Positions 52,858-62,471 of a stretch of DNA of 64,000 nucleotides are shown one piece after another. This DNA is from [Clostridium] scindens ATCC 35704 (GTDB lineage Bacteria > Bacillota > Clostridia > Lachnospirales > Lachnospiraceae): the NCBI RefSeq assembly GCF_004295125.1, contig NZ_CP036170.1:2606501-2670500 (forward strand), read 5' to 3'. The first letter of the stretch is position 1. Every line of letters starts with the position of its first letter. The notes beneath the pieces are model-generated. The model did no database searches. It was given only the letters and a program-made list of their open reading frames with translations, and was not told where the DNA came from. The position numbers were made by a program, and so were the translations under genes.

Positions 52858-53100
52858 TTATAGCGTGAGATATGGAAACGGAAGTTCCGAGTTTTCATCT
52901 TCATGTGCATGTTCCCTGAAATAGCGGAACTCCTCATCCAGCTCTTTATAATGGATAAAATCATTTAGATATCTCAGATCTTCTTCTGCGCATCGGTGAT
53001 CTTCTATGAGATCAAGAAGATAATCATTCATCTCCTCATAGCGTTCCTGAAGGTTTTGATATTTTTTCTGTTCTTTGATAACTTTTTTATTTTTAGCCAT
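52858..53100 (-). CDS. third small protein of the IS21-like element
   Basis: 80 aa. ATG at 53100 overlaps the istB stop (ATGGCTAA, 8 nt), so it is translationally coupled. It is charged and helical: MAKNKKVIKEQKKYQ, then YEEMNDYLLDLIEDH and a C-terminal EFRYFREHAHEDE. No family known to me. Standard IS21 elements have only istA and istB, so this is an extra cargo or accessory factor. Confidence 0.6.
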   Translation of the reverse strand: MAKNKKVIKEQKKYQNLQERYEEMNDYLLDLIEDHRCAEEDLRYLNDFIHYKELDEEFRYFREHAHEDENSELPFPYLTL

Positions 53101-53866
53101 TGTTACCTGCCTCCTGACTGCTGATTCTTGAAAGAGTTGCATTGATGCTTGATTCACGTAACCGATTATTGATCCCCGGGAACAGAATCAGTTCCACATG
53201 GTGGGTGAGCCTGCCAATCAGTGCTGTTGTCATCCGTTGGTCATAAAGAACGTTCACCCACTGTGAGAATTCAAGATTCGTGTTTAAAATCACCGATTTC
53301 TGCTCGTGTATCTCAGAAAGATAATCAAACAGAAGCTGTGAACCGGTGCGGTCATACGGAACATATCCGAATTCATCCAGAATCAGTATCCGGGCACTGT
53401 TAAGCTTCTTTTTCAGTGCAGTAAGCTTTCCGCTGCTCTGACTCTCGGAAAAGAGATTGATAAGTCCGGCAGTGCGGTAGAATCTTACCGGAATTTCCTG
53501 ATTACATGCAGACATTCCAATCAGAATGGAAAGCATTGTTTTACCGGTTCCTGTTCCTCCATACATGATGACATTTTTTCCTGTATGATAAAACTCCAGG
53601 TCTAACAGGCTTTGGAAGCTGACGTCTTCCGGGAAATCTATCTCATCTGCCCTGAATTCCTCCACGCGGTATCTACGTGGGAAGCCGGCGGTATTGAGGA
53701 ACTTGCTCTTCCTTTTTGCTGTACGGTATTCAATTTCGTTTGTCAGGAGGTTTAAAAGGTATTCCTGCGGTGTGTCTCCTTTCTGCTCGAAAGCCTGTCC
53801 TGCAAAGTTCGTGGACAGCTTGAGCTGTTTGCAGCATGCTGCAATGGATTTTTCTATATCAGCCAT
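53093..53866 (-). CDS. istB: IS21 helper ATPase IstB
   Basis: 257 aa from ATG 53866 (GGGAGGTGTC upstream). An AAA+ ATPase with Walker A GGTGTGKT, Walker B ILILDEFGYVP and a sensor TNLEFSQW. It selects target DNA and activates IstA. The start overlaps the end of istA by 8 nt. Confidence 0.92.
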   Translation of the reverse strand: MADIEKSIAACCKQLKLSTNFAGQAFEQKGDTPQEYLLNLLTNEIEYRTAKRKSKFLNTAGFPRRYRVEEFRADEIDFPEDVSFQSLLDLEFYHTGKNVIMYGGTGTGKTMLSILIGMSACNQEIPVRFYRTAGLINLFSESQSSGKLTALKKKLNSARILILDEFGYVPYDRTGSQLLFDYLSEIHEQKSVILNTNLEFSQWVNVLYDQRMTTALIGRLTHHVELILFPGINNRLRESSINATLSRISSQEAGNNG

Positions 53867-55403
53867 TTGAGACACCTCCCTTCTTAAGGGCGGCATCCAG
53901 CATTTTCAGATCATTTCTGAACGGAATGACCTTCTGCTGTGGCAGTAAAACTTTGTTTTCAAGCGGAGGCAGAAGCGGTACATCTGCATAGGTTCGCCTG
54001 TAAAGGCTCTGCAGACTGTCCGGATCTGTGGCATTCAGCCGGACTGCTTCGTCAACTGTTCTGACAGCACTAGCAAACCCGGTTCTTTCCGTAAGTTCTG
54101 CAAGCACCTTCAGGACACGTCCGCGTTCCTTGCTTTCGCAGTTATCCATGTATATCTGCATGGTTTGTGGCATCATGTCATATATGCCGCTGTTTCGAAG
54201 AGAACGGGGTTTCCTGGCGATATATGTAAGGTATGGCAGCCAGTCCATTCTTTCATGTTCATTGCCGTAAAGGCGCTTATGACGCACCACTTCGTGCATA
54301 TCTTTGTCCATGACAATCACATCAGAGGATGTAATCTTGAGATTTACAATGGACTCACAGAAAGCCGGTGAAGCAGAATAACGGTGCTTTCCTGCGTCAA
54401 GAGTAAACTTTCCATATTTATCCGTTGTTGCCGTTGTGTAAAGTGCCGTATCAAACGGAACGGAAGGAAGCGGCAGTAAACGAGCCTTATCTTCTTCAAA
54501 CAGTTTACTGATAAAGCGGTCATCATCGTCATCATAGTGCTCACGCTGCATATCGATTTCACAACGATCCAGAAGATGCTTGTTTTCTTTCACAAGATCA
54601 TCAAAGCGGGGTACCGGTACAAGTTCGTTGCGGCGCAGGTAGCCAACCTTGTTTTCCACGTTTCCTTTTTCCCATCCGGATTCAGGATTCATAAAAACCG
54701 GCTTAATGCGGTAGTGTTCACAAAAGCGTTGAAACCGCTCTGTTACATTACGCCCGCCACCTTTGATGATTTCGGTAACAATGGTTCTGGTATTGTCAAA
54801 CCAGATTTCCGTGGGAACACCACCGATGTGCTCAAATATGGCAACCAGTCCTTCCAGAAGACATTCCATGTTTTCGCCATAATTAAGCTGGAGGAAACCT
54901 CCGTTACTGTAGGGAAAACTGAGCACAAGGTACTTAGCCTCGTGATGAAGCCTGTCATTTTCATAAAAATCGGCTGTTCCAAAGTCTGACTGGGCTTCGC
55001 CGGGATGATGATTAAGAGGGATATAGCCATCGGTTCTTTTTAGCCGTAGTTCCTCTTTCTTCTGTTTGACGTATAAGGCAACAAGCCGATAACTGCAGCC
55101 GAAACCATCTGCTTCATCCTTGAGGCGTTTAAATACTCTTTTGGCTGTATGCCGTTGCTTTCTTGGTGCAAGCTTGTCTGCCTGCAGCCATTCATCAATC
55201 AAAGGTTTGAATGGGTCAAGCTTGGATTCGTGAACCTCTGATGATGCAGGTTTGGGAGATGGATTGTTAAAGTCCTCCATATCCACATATTTTTTGACCG
55301 TTTTCCAGTTAAGGCCGGTCTCAGATGCGATTTCAGAAATGTTCTTATCTTGCCGGTAGAACATATCTCTGATATGATGTATCTGATCCATTGTAGTTGA
55401 CAT
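53859..55403 (-). CDS. istA: IS21 transposase IstA
   Basis: 514 aa. An N-terminal helix-turn-helix (KNISEIASETGLNWKTVKKYV) is followed by an RNase-H-fold catalytic core (SDFGTADFY, PTEIWFDNTRTIV, ESGWEKGNVENKVGYLRR) holding the DDE residues. A C-terminal beta barrel binds the ends. Starts at 55403 with GGAGGAAAGG upstream. Confidence 0.93.
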   Translation of the reverse strand: MSTTMDQIHHIRDMFYRQDKNISEIASETGLNWKTVKKYVDMEDFNNPSPKPASSEVHESKLDPFKPLIDEWLQADKLAPRKQRHTAKRVFKRLKDEADGFGCSYRLVALYVKQKKEELRLKRTDGYIPLNHHPGEAQSDFGTADFYENDRLHHEAKYLVLSFPYSNGGFLQLNYGENMECLLEGLVAIFEHIGGVPTEIWFDNTRTIVTEIIKGGGRNVTERFQRFCEHYRIKPVFMNPESGWEKGNVENKVGYLRRNELVPVPRFDDLVKENKHLLDRCEIDMQREHYDDDDDRFISKLFEEDKARLLPLPSVPFDTALYTTATTDKYGKFTLDAGKHRYSASPAFCESIVNLKITSSDVIVMDKDMHEVVRHKRLYGNEHERMDWLPYLTYIARKPRSLRNSGIYDMMPQTMQIYMDNCESKERGRVLKVLAELTERTGFASAVRTVDEAVRLNATDPDSLQSLYRRTYADVPLLPPLENKVLLPQQKVIPFRNDLKMLDAALKKGGVSNG

Positions 55404-55639
55404 TCTCCTTTCCTCCTTGTCTTTATTGTTTGGACTACAATAAAGATAAGGTTAATGGTTTTTGGATATACCTGCAATGGATCTTTTCATGGGAATGCTC
55501 ATACTTGGTGGCTGCCACTCAAGCGCTACACCGTTCCTGAGCGCTTCTAGCGAATGCCTTGCAACTTTCTCCAATTTGGAGATGCAACATTCTCCAATTC
55601 CCGTTTGCAACTTTCGGTAATTCTATTTTACAATAAACA

Positions 55640-55645
55640 GTCAGT
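55640..55645 (+). repeat. target-site duplication, right copy
   Basis: GTCAGT directly after the element end AATAAACA; identical to 52713-52718. Confidence 0.8.
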
Positions 55646-56316
55646 ATTTCCTACAGGAAGCATTAATGACATCTGCGGAAGATGCCCCGCTTGTAATTGT
55701 AAAGGGAATGGCAGGTACTGCAAAGACATTTTATGCGGTTGCCGTAGGATTGGAAAAGGTATTCAATGTTGAAAAAAAGGAATATAGGAAAATCCTTATC
55801 AGTAGACCGAATGCTCAATTTGATGATGATATTGGTTATCTTCCGGGAACGGAACAGGAGAAAATCTCACCGTTAATGCGTCCGATTATTGATAATCTGG
55901 AACAATTGATCGATTCTGATGAAGAAGAACGATATAAAGATGAGGAAGAACTGCATGCTAAAATAGATGAGTTATTTTCAAGAGGACTGATTGAAACGGA
56001 AGCGATGAACTTTATTCGTGGAAGGTCATTTGTAAATACATATCTGATAATTGATGAAGCTCAGAACATGACACCAAAACAGGTAACAGGTATTATTACC
56101 CGTGCCGGAAAAGGAACGAAAGTAATTCTTCTTGGAGATCCGAAGCAGATAGATAATCCATATCTGGATGAACAGACAAATGGCTTGAGTTATGCATCGG
56201 AGCATATGAAGGACAGTCCGTTCTGTTATCAAATCACATTAAACGCGGAAGAATGTGAACGGTCAGAATTGGCTATGGATGCAATACAAAGGATGTAGAA
56301 AGACAGAGGCAAAAAA

Positions 56317-56979
56317 TTGAATTTAACATATCAGGATATAAAGGCAAACAAAGAAATTAACCAGTATATCACGATGGGAAATGAAATACTGGGGGTTCTT
56401 GGATATACAGACCATTCGCAAAAACATGCTGTGATTGTTGCCGAACGAGCAGCAGGGGTGTTGGAGGTATTGGGATATTCAAAAAAAGAAATAGAATTAT
56501 GCAAAATTGCAGGATTTATGCATGATATAGGAAACTGTGTGAATCGTTCAGATCACGCACACAGCGGAGCGATTATGGCAATGCAGATACTGCGGAGTCT
56601 TGGAATGAGTGCAGAAGATATTTCGGTTGTGATTTCCGCAATTGGAAATCATGATGAAAAAACCGGAACTGCGGTAAATGCAGTTTCTGCGGCCATTATT
56701 CTGGCAGATAAAACTGATGTGCGGAGAAACCGTGTACGCAATAAAAAAAAGTCAAGTTTTGATATTCACGACCGAGTCAATTTTGGTGTACTTTCAACAG
56801 AACTTACAGCGAACCCTGAGAAAAAAGAAATACATCTGAATTTAGAATTAGATGAAGAAAAATGCTCTATTTTAGATTATTTTGAAATTTTCACAGAACG
56901 AATGCTGATGTGCAGGAGAGCTTCGGAGATGTTGGGAATGCATTTTAAGTTTACAGTCAATGAAAGAAAAGTATTGTGA
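56317..56979 (+). CDS. HD-domain phosphohydrolase
   Basis: 220 aa from TTG 56317, 18 nt after the PhoH gene. HD superfamily metal site: H in SQKHAVIVAE, HD in FMHDIGNCVNRSDHAHSGA and the later D in LADKTD. It is likely a phosphodiesterase or nucleotidase of unknown substrate. The join with a PIN-PhoH gene recalls the YbeY-PhoH-7TM HD grouping in RNA metabolism, but the protein lacks TM helices. Confidence 0.78.
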   Translation: MNLTYQDIKANKEINQYITMGNEILGVLGYTDHSQKHAVIVAERAAGVLEVLGYSKKEIELCKIAGFMHDIGNCVNRSDHAHSGAIMAMQILRSLGMSAEDISVVISAIGNHDEKTGTAVNAVSAAIILADKTDVRRNRVRNKKKSSFDIHDRVNFGVLSTELTANPEKKEIHLNLELDEEKCSILDYFEIFTERMLMCRRASEMLGMHFKFTVNERKVL

Positions 56980-57179
56980 TTTGCAGTACCTCTATTTTAT
57001 CACTTGTGGAGAGAAAATTTATATAAAAGTAGTAAGAAAACCCAGTAAAATCGCCTTGTGGCAAAACTGCTGAAGAAACGTGATAATCTTTCAGTAGAGC
57101 GTATGGAAATCAGCCAAAAAAAGTGCTGCAAATAATAGCTATGGTTAGATGTGATTAAAAACGAAAGGAGATTGAAGAT

Positions 57180-58001
57180 ATGCCATCGACATATGCACAT
57201 TATAAATTCGGTCAGGAAATACGACACAAATTAACCAGAAAAGAAAAACAGATTATAGACGAATTTCCGGATTACTTTAATATCGGACTTCATGGCCCGG
57301 ATATTCTCTTTTATTATAAACCGTTACGAAGCAACTCTGTTAACCAAATTGGTTATAGTACTCATGATAAAAGCGGCCTTATATTTTTTGAAAATGCCGC
57401 CAAGATTCTCAAACTGCATCCGCAGGATAACCGCTACTACTCCTATCTCTATGGAGTAATCTGTCATTTTGCATTAGATACAACCTGTCACGGATACATT
57501 GCAGAAAAAATTGCTAAGAGTGGAATTTCCCACACGGAAATAGAAGTGGAATTTGACCGTGCTCTTTTGACTGCTGACGGACTTAACCCTATCACTCAGC
57601 CGTTAACCGAACATATCAAAACGAGTGAAGAATTCGGTGATGTGATACATTCCTTTTTTCCACCTGTAAGTGGAGCAGAAGTGACTACTGCCTTAAAGGG
57701 TATGATTCACAATAACAATTTGCTGGTCGCGCCATCCCATTTTAAGCGCAGTATCATATATCTGATTTTGTTTTTATCCGGTAACTACAAAGAAATGCAC
57801 GGGCTGATTGTCAATTATCATGAAAATCCAAGCTGCCGTGACAGCACGGAAATGCTTATGCAGTTATATCAGAAAGCTAAAATCACAGCCCTCGCGTTAA
57901 TTCGTGAGTATGAATATTCTGTAAATGAAGATATACCGTTAAATCCAATATATCAATATAATTTTGCAGGAAATCTGATAAAGGAGGAAATTCACTCATG
58001 A
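57180..58001 (+). CDS. zinc-dependent phospholipase C-like protein
   Basis: 273 aa from ATG 57180 after AAAGGAG. It is the cytosolic PLC-like family: MPSTYAHYKFG, GLHGPDILFYY, VICHFALDTTCHGYI and HTEIEVEFDR supply the Trp/His/Asp zinc ligands. It lacks a signal peptide, unlike secreted alpha-toxin-type enzymes, so the substrate is intracellular or unknown. Its stop overlaps the start of the next gene (ATGA, 57998), pairing it with a UMF1-type transporter. The 180 nt before it hold no feature I can name. Confidence 0.78.
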   Translation: MPSTYAHYKFGQEIRHKLTRKEKQIIDEFPDYFNIGLHGPDILFYYKPLRSNSVNQIGYSTHDKSGLIFFENAAKILKLHPQDNRYYSYLYGVICHFALDTTCHGYIAEKIAKSGISHTEIEVEFDRALLTADGLNPITQPLTEHIKTSEEFGDVIHSFFPPVSGAEVTTALKGMIHNNNLLVAPSHFKRSIIYLILFLSGNYKEMHGLIVNYHENPSCRDSTEMLMQLYQKAKITALALIREYEYSVNEDIPLNPIYQYNFAGNLIKEEIHS

Positions 58002-59248
58002 AATTAACAAGAGAAGAAAAAAACTGGATATTGTATGATGTAGGTAATTCTGCTTTTGTTTTACTCGTTACTACTATTATGCCGATTTATTTTAATTATC
58101 TTGCAGGTAATGCAGGATTGTCCGATGCACAGTATTTAGCCTACTGGGGCTATGCCGCCTCCATTGCTACGCTTATTACTGCATTTCTCGGACCTGTTAT
58201 CGGAACATTAGCAGATACCAAAGGGTTTAAGAAACCAATTTTTCTGATCTCCTTAATTATAGGAACGGTTGGCTGTATCAGTCTCGGTCTGGCAAAGCAA
58301 TGGACTATATTCTTAGTTATTTATATCATTGCAAAAATTGGATTTTCCGCCAGCACTATTTTTTACGATTCCATGCTGTCAGATGTAACAATCGAAGAAC
58401 GATTAGATAATGTCTCATCTCAAGGATATGCCTGGGGATATATTGGAAGCTGTATTCCATTTATCTTATGCATGGTTGTAGTCCTGGGCGCAGATAAAAT
58501 CGGAATTAGTCTTGAAACTGCTATGATTATCTCATTTGCAATAGTTGCAGTATGGTGGTTTTGCCTGACGATCCCGCTGTTAAAAACCTATCAGCAGAAA
58601 TATTTTGTGGAACGCCAACAACATGCAGTATCAGCAAGTTTTAAGCGTATTGGAAATACAATCCGCAATGTTCGAAATGAAAAAAAGGTGTTTATATTTT
58701 TGCTGGCTTTCTTCTTCTATATTGATGGAGTCTACACCATTATTGATATGGCAACCGCATACGGTTCAGCTCTTGGGCTGGACAGTACCGGACTGCTGTT
58801 AGCACTTCTTGCAACACAGTTTGTAGCATTTCCGTGTTCTATTTTATTCGGAAAACTGGCTAAAAAACATGCTGCTGAAAAACTAATTGGCATATGCATT
58901 GCAGCTTATTTTGGAATTGCCATTTTCGCTATGTTCCTACAGCATCAATGGCAGTTTTGGATGCTTGCTGTGCTGGTTGGTATGTTTCAGGGCGGTATTC
59001 AGGCATTGTCCCGTTCCTATTTCACAAAGATTATTCCGGCGAAACAGTCCGGCGAATATTTTGGGTTAATGGATATTTGCGGCAAAGGGGCTTCCTTTGT
59101 AGGAACTACTGTTGTCAGTCTTGTATCGCAACTTACAAATGATGTCAATAAAGGGGTTGGCATGATCGCCTTTATGTTCATTATTGGCGGTATTCTGTTT
59201 TATATTGCAGCACGAGCTGAGAATGCTTCATCCTGTTCTGTCAAATAA
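57998..59248 (+). CDS. MFS transporter of the UMF1/Atg22-like group
   Basis: 416 aa, twelve TM helices. ATG 57998 overlaps the previous stop by 4 nt, which couples their translation. MFS loop motifs: GPVIGTLADTKGFKKP between TM2 and TM3, SMLSDVTIEERLDNVSSQGYAWGYIGS (in parts), and a C-terminal repeat with GGIQALSRSYFTKIIP. UMF1-type proteins export small lipids or amino acids from compartments; the substrate here is unknown. It pairs with the phospholipase-C-like gene, hinting at lipid-derived molecules. Confidence 0.82.
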   Translation: MKLTREEKNWILYDVGNSAFVLLVTTIMPIYFNYLAGNAGLSDAQYLAYWGYAASIATLITAFLGPVIGTLADTKGFKKPIFLISLIIGTVGCISLGLAKQWTIFLVIYIIAKIGFSASTIFYDSMLSDVTIEERLDNVSSQGYAWGYIGSCIPFILCMVVVLGADKIGISLETAMIISFAIVAVWWFCLTIPLLKTYQQKYFVERQQHAVSASFKRIGNTIRNVRNEKKVFIFLLAFFFYIDGVYTIIDMATAYGSALGLDSTGLLLALLATQFVAFPCSILFGKLAKKHAAEKLIGICIAAYFGIAIFAMFLQHQWQFWMLAVLVGMFQGGIQALSRSYFTKIIPAKQSGEYFGLMDICGKGASFVGTTVVSLVSQLTNDVNKGVGMIAFMFIIGGILFYIAARAENASSCSVK

Positions 59249-59646
59249 TGAAGAAATTTTTAATGGTTTATGAATTAAAGAAGGAGTATCATTTTGTGCA
59301 TGTTTTGACGAAGGTAGTTTATGGATAGTACAGATAATAATTAATATAATTACATTTAATACCTGTTGAGTTAAATGAAAAAGGACCAGTTCCGAAGAAA
59401 TGGCCAGTTTCGCTTCATGAATTAAACACATCAGGTTTCTAAATGTTTTATTTAGTAATTACATGCGATAATTGCACTTATAGAAACCAGCGTAAAAATT
59501 CATTACATAGTTTAAGTAATTGATTAATTTTTTCATATATTAATTCTCCTTTCTCTTATTTACAAGTTCATTCTAAATCATAAAAGGAAGTATTACTTGC
59601 CAAATGTGAATAAAAAGTAGCCAGATTTTGTTAGGGAGGGATGGCA
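59249..59646. other. 398-bp AT-rich intergenic region
   Basis: Between the MFS gene and araC1. It holds a 21-codon ORF from 59263, then a short open tail near 59358-59440 (IPVELNEKGPVPKKWPVSLHEL) that looks like the C-terminus of a lost gene, and a TTTTTTCATATATTAATT AT tract. No promoter or RNA can be assigned with confidence. Confidence 0.3.
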
Positions 59647-60465
59647 ATGATTTCTGTGTATGAACAAAAAAGGGAACAATTTAATATTGTACATAAAGTG
59701 TCAAAGCATTATCCACCGCATCTACATGCCAACCTGGAGATTGTGTATGTAACAGAAGGAACATTGGAATTGGGGGTTGGGCAAGATTTCTTTCATATGG
59801 AAAAAGGAGATTTTGCAATCGTATTTCCAAATATGATACATCATTATCAGGTGTTTTCAAATGACAGCAGTAAAGCATTTTATCTATATCCGCCACTTTC
59901 GTATGCGGGGCAGTTTGTGGGCAAACTTCAAAAATATTGTCCAGAGAATCCAGTTATTAAAAAAGAATGTGTACATGATGATATTTTGAATGCGATTCGT
60001 TGTTTATATCGTGAGCATACAAGAAACACTATTGTGGAGCAGTGTTATGTTCAAATCATTATGGCCAGAAGTTTGCCATGCTTCCAGTTGATTGAAAAGG
60101 ATAGTTTTAGTAGTGGGGATATTATTTATCGGACGGTATCTTATGTGGCGGCACATTTTAAAGAAGAAATTACATTGGATATGATGGCAAGAGATTTAGG
60201 AGTCAGTAAATACGTTTTATCCCGAGTATTCTCGGCAACATTTCATAAAAATTATAATCAATACTTAAATGAGCAAAGGATGAATTATGTAATCTCACTA
60301 TTGGAGTGTTCAGACGAACCCATTACCGATATTTGCCTGGATGCAGGATTCCAGAGTCAGCGGACGTTTAATAGGGTGTTCCAAGAAATGTATAAAATGA
60401 GTCCGAGAGAATACAGAAATTATTTTAGAGAAAAAAATATTACACATGAATATTTCGAAGGTTAG
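59647..60465 (+). CDS. AraC-family regulator with cupin sensor (1)
   Basis: 272 aa from ATG 59647 (GGGAGGG 7 nt upstream; 59641 is an alternative). An N-terminal cupin (HYPPHLHANLEIVYV, then EKGDFAIVFPNMIHHY) is followed by a double helix-turn-helix: ITLDMMARDLGVSKYVLSRVFSA and ITDICLDAGFQSQRTFNRVFQEMYKMSPREYR, given in parts. Such regulators respond to sugars or glycosides. Its opposite neighbour is also AraC-like; the two converge on a perfect hairpin. Confidence 0.82.
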   Translation: MISVYEQKREQFNIVHKVSKHYPPHLHANLEIVYVTEGTLELGVGQDFFHMEKGDFAIVFPNMIHHYQVFSNDSSKAFYLYPPLSYAGQFVGKLQKYCPENPVIKKECVHDDILNAIRCLYREHTRNTIVEQCYVQIIMARSLPCFQLIEKDSFSSGDIIYRTVSYVAAHFKEEITLDMMARDLGVSKYVLSRVFSATFHKNYNQYLNEQRMNYVISLLECSDEPITDICLDAGFQSQRTFNRVFQEMYKMSPREYRNYFREKNITHEYFEG

Positions 60466-60479
60466 ACATAGGGTGGACA

Positions 60480-60514
60480 ACTTAAGATCAGGCCGTACAA
60501 GCCTGATCTTAAGT
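60480..60514. terminator. bidirectional terminator-like hairpin
   Basis: ACTTAAGATCAGGC (60480-60493) and GCCTGATCTTAAGT (60501-60514), a perfect 14-bp stem with a 7-nt loop. It contains the stop codon of the minus-strand gene. No long T run, so it may act more as an RNA 3'-end stem. Confidence 0.6.
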
Positions 60515-61369
60515 ATCCTGCTGAAGTTGTTTGCGAAATTCTGAAGGCGACAATCCGCTTTGCTTCTTGAAAACCCGACTAAAGTAAAAAGGATCATCGT
60601 ATCCAAGAATTTGGGCAATTTCTGAAACATTGTAATTAGTTGTTTCAAGAAGAGTTTGTGCATTGGAAATCCGTAAGGATTGAATATATTGGGTCGGAGT
60701 TGCTTCTGTATATTCTTTGAAATTCCTGATAAACCAGCTGATGCTCATATGATGTTCAGTGGCGTATTCTTCAATACTGATTGCTTTAGTATAGTTCTCA
60801 TGAAAATATCGAACTGCAGAATCCATTTCTTCCATAAGCAGACGGTTTTTACCTTTGGGTTTGTGGCTGTCTAACCGATGCAACATAATCAGAAGATGTT
60901 TTAAGTAATTGACAAGAAGTTCTTCATAATCCTCTTTACATAACTTCAATTCTTGGATCATTTGTAAAAAAATATGCTTATATTCAAAAGAAGTACCGGT
61001 ATGAATTACATGTGCCTCATCCGGAATACCGTATTTTCTTAGAATATTTTTTACGTTATTACCGGTAAAGTGAACCCAATACACTTCCGTATGGTCAGTT
61101 CCATAGTAGTAATAGCGTTGCTCTTCTTTAGGGCGATAGATGACCATATTACCTGCATTAACGATTTCTTCAATACCGTTAAAGTAGAAATGGGCTTTGC
61201 CGGAAGCAATGTAGAGGATTTGATAGTCAATTCTGCCACGGGGACGGTTGGTAGGAAGTTTTGGTTTTGTAATCAGACGATAGGTACCGCAACTAGTAAC
61301 AAACAGAGCGTATTTTTTGTCTTTGAAGTCAAGTACCTTATTATGCCAATAAGCAGAATCTATATACAT
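60509..61369 (-). CDS. AraC-family regulator (2), probable beta-galactoside-locus activator
   Basis: 286 aa. An N-terminal AraC-type cupin (YQILYIASGKAHFYFNG, NAGNMVIYRPKEEQRY) is followed by two helix-turn-helix motifs (ISIEEYATEHHMSISWFIRNFKEYT and VSEIAQILGYDDPFYFSRVFKKQSGLSPSEFRK, in parts). Transcribed divergently from the broken beta-galactosidase gene, 186 nt away, in the usual place of a local sugar-responsive activator. The effector is unknown. Confidence 0.84.
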   Translation of the reverse strand: MYIDSAYWHNKVLDFKDKKYALFVTSCGTYRLITKPKLPTNRPRGRIDYQILYIASGKAHFYFNGIEEIVNAGNMVIYRPKEEQRYYYYGTDHTEVYWVHFTGNNVKNILRKYGIPDEAHVIHTGTSFEYKHIFLQMIQELKLCKEDYEELLVNYLKHLLIMLHRLDSHKPKGKNRLLMEEMDSAVRYFHENYTKAISIEEYATEHHMSISWFIRNFKEYTEATPTQYIQSLRISNAQTLLETTNYNVSEIAQILGYDDPFYFSRVFKKQSGLSPSEFRKQLQQDT

Positions 61370-61555
61370 AACAAAGCCCCCTTAGAGAATGAATTTGTCC
61401 ATAATTATGAAAATTATAAGTAAATTATATCATTTTGTGCATGGTTTGTCCAATCTTATTCATGTTAATAGAATGTGCTACTGTATATAATTATAGAAAA
61501 AGAGAAAACAAGGAAATGCAAAAAAAACTATAAATTCAAGAAGGAGGTAGTTTAA

Positions 61556-62442
61556 ATGCATTCATTAGTGAAATCCCGGGAAGAATCGGACCGCTTCCAG
61601 TTATTAAACGGAGAGTGGGGGGGTCCGGTATTATGAGAGTATTTAGGACTTGCAGGAAAAATTCTATGAGAAAGATTTCGATGCAAGCCAATTTGACCAA
61701 GTGAAGGTTCCGGGCGTGTGGCAGTTTTATGGTTACGCTTCCCATCAGTATACAAATATCCGATATCCATTTCCATTTGACCCACCGTATGTACCACAGG
61801 ATAATCCATGTGGAACATATATATATGATTTTGAATACAAGATAAGTGAGTTGGCGCCAAAAGCATACCTGTTATTTGAAGGTGTAGATTCATGCTTTTA
61901 TGTGTGGATCAATGGAGAGTATGTTGGATATAGCCAGGTTTCCCATTCTACAAGCGAGTTTGATGTGACGGATGTTTTGGAAGAAGGAAAAAACCGTATT
62001 GCAGTGCTGGTTCTGAAATGGTGTGATTGAAGTTACTTAGAAGACCAGGATAAGTTCCGTATGAGCGGCATTTTCAACGATGTATATTTGCTGAATCGTC
62101 CTAACCAGTGTATTTATGATTAATTATATTACGACGACGCATACAGACAAAAAGCAAAAAATCTGTATACGATTGTATTTGAAACGGAAAAAGAGGTCAT
62201 CACAGACCGGGTGGGTATTCGTGAAATTCATATTGAGAATCGTGTAGTTTACTTCAATGGAAAACGATGAAGCAGCATAAAATGCTTCCGTCTATACGCA
62301 GGAAGAACTGACGGTTTTATGCCTGGATTATGCACAAAACGGCATTGGATCAAACAGTTGCGGACCGGAACTGGCAGAGCAGTACAGATTAGACAGCAAA
62401 GAGTTTGTATTTGGAATCAGGCTAATACCGTACAAAAATTGA
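61556..62442 (+). pseudogene. beta-galactosidase (GH2) pseudogene
   Basis: ATG 61556 with AGGAGG. Fragments of a GH2 enzyme in order: DRFQLLNGEW, a frameshift at a seven-G run (61616-61623) and TAG 61644. Then a long intact sugar-binding-domain stretch (VPGVWQFYGY, INGEYVGYSQVSHSTSEFD), TGA 62028, [18 protein letters not shown] and the far end with LDYAQNGIGSNSCGPEL. The catalytic barrel between is deleted, so it cannot be active. It belongs with the symporter next to it. Confidence 0.85.
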
Positions 62443-62471
62443 TGATTTATAAGAAAAATGGGAGAAAAAAG

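Larger units (their letters stand above)
52719..55639. mobile_element. IS21-family insertion sequence, 2921 bp
   Basis: Ends TGTTTTTT... and ...AATAAACA (terminal TGTTT inverted). Both flanks are GTCAGT. Inside each end lies a longer inverted block with TTGGAGAATGTTGCATCTCC and GGAGAAAGTTGCAAGGC (about 52760-52802 and 55556-55598). It carries istA, istB and a third small gene on the minus strand, all intact, so the element may be mobile. Confidence 0.9.
51995..56298 (+). pseudogene. PIN-PhoH family protein gene interrupted by an IS21-like element
   Basis: The 5' part (to 52718) encodes a PIN nuclease domain (VIDTNILIHAPEA, LEELDGLK, DNRILKVCLGL, LVTKDMLLRIKA) and ends ...SPRNVGQ. The 3' part (from 55640) resumes YFLQEALMTSAEDAPLVIVKGMAGTAKT (Walker A GMAGTAKT) with LIIDEAQNMTP (Walker B) and LLGDPKQID. 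Removing 52719-55639 and one target copy restores a single frame of about 460 aa, the YlaK-type PhoH-like ATPase with ribonuclease domain. The downstream piece has its own ATG (55666) but no ribosome site; the gene is probably dead or yields only the PIN half. Confidence 0.85.
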
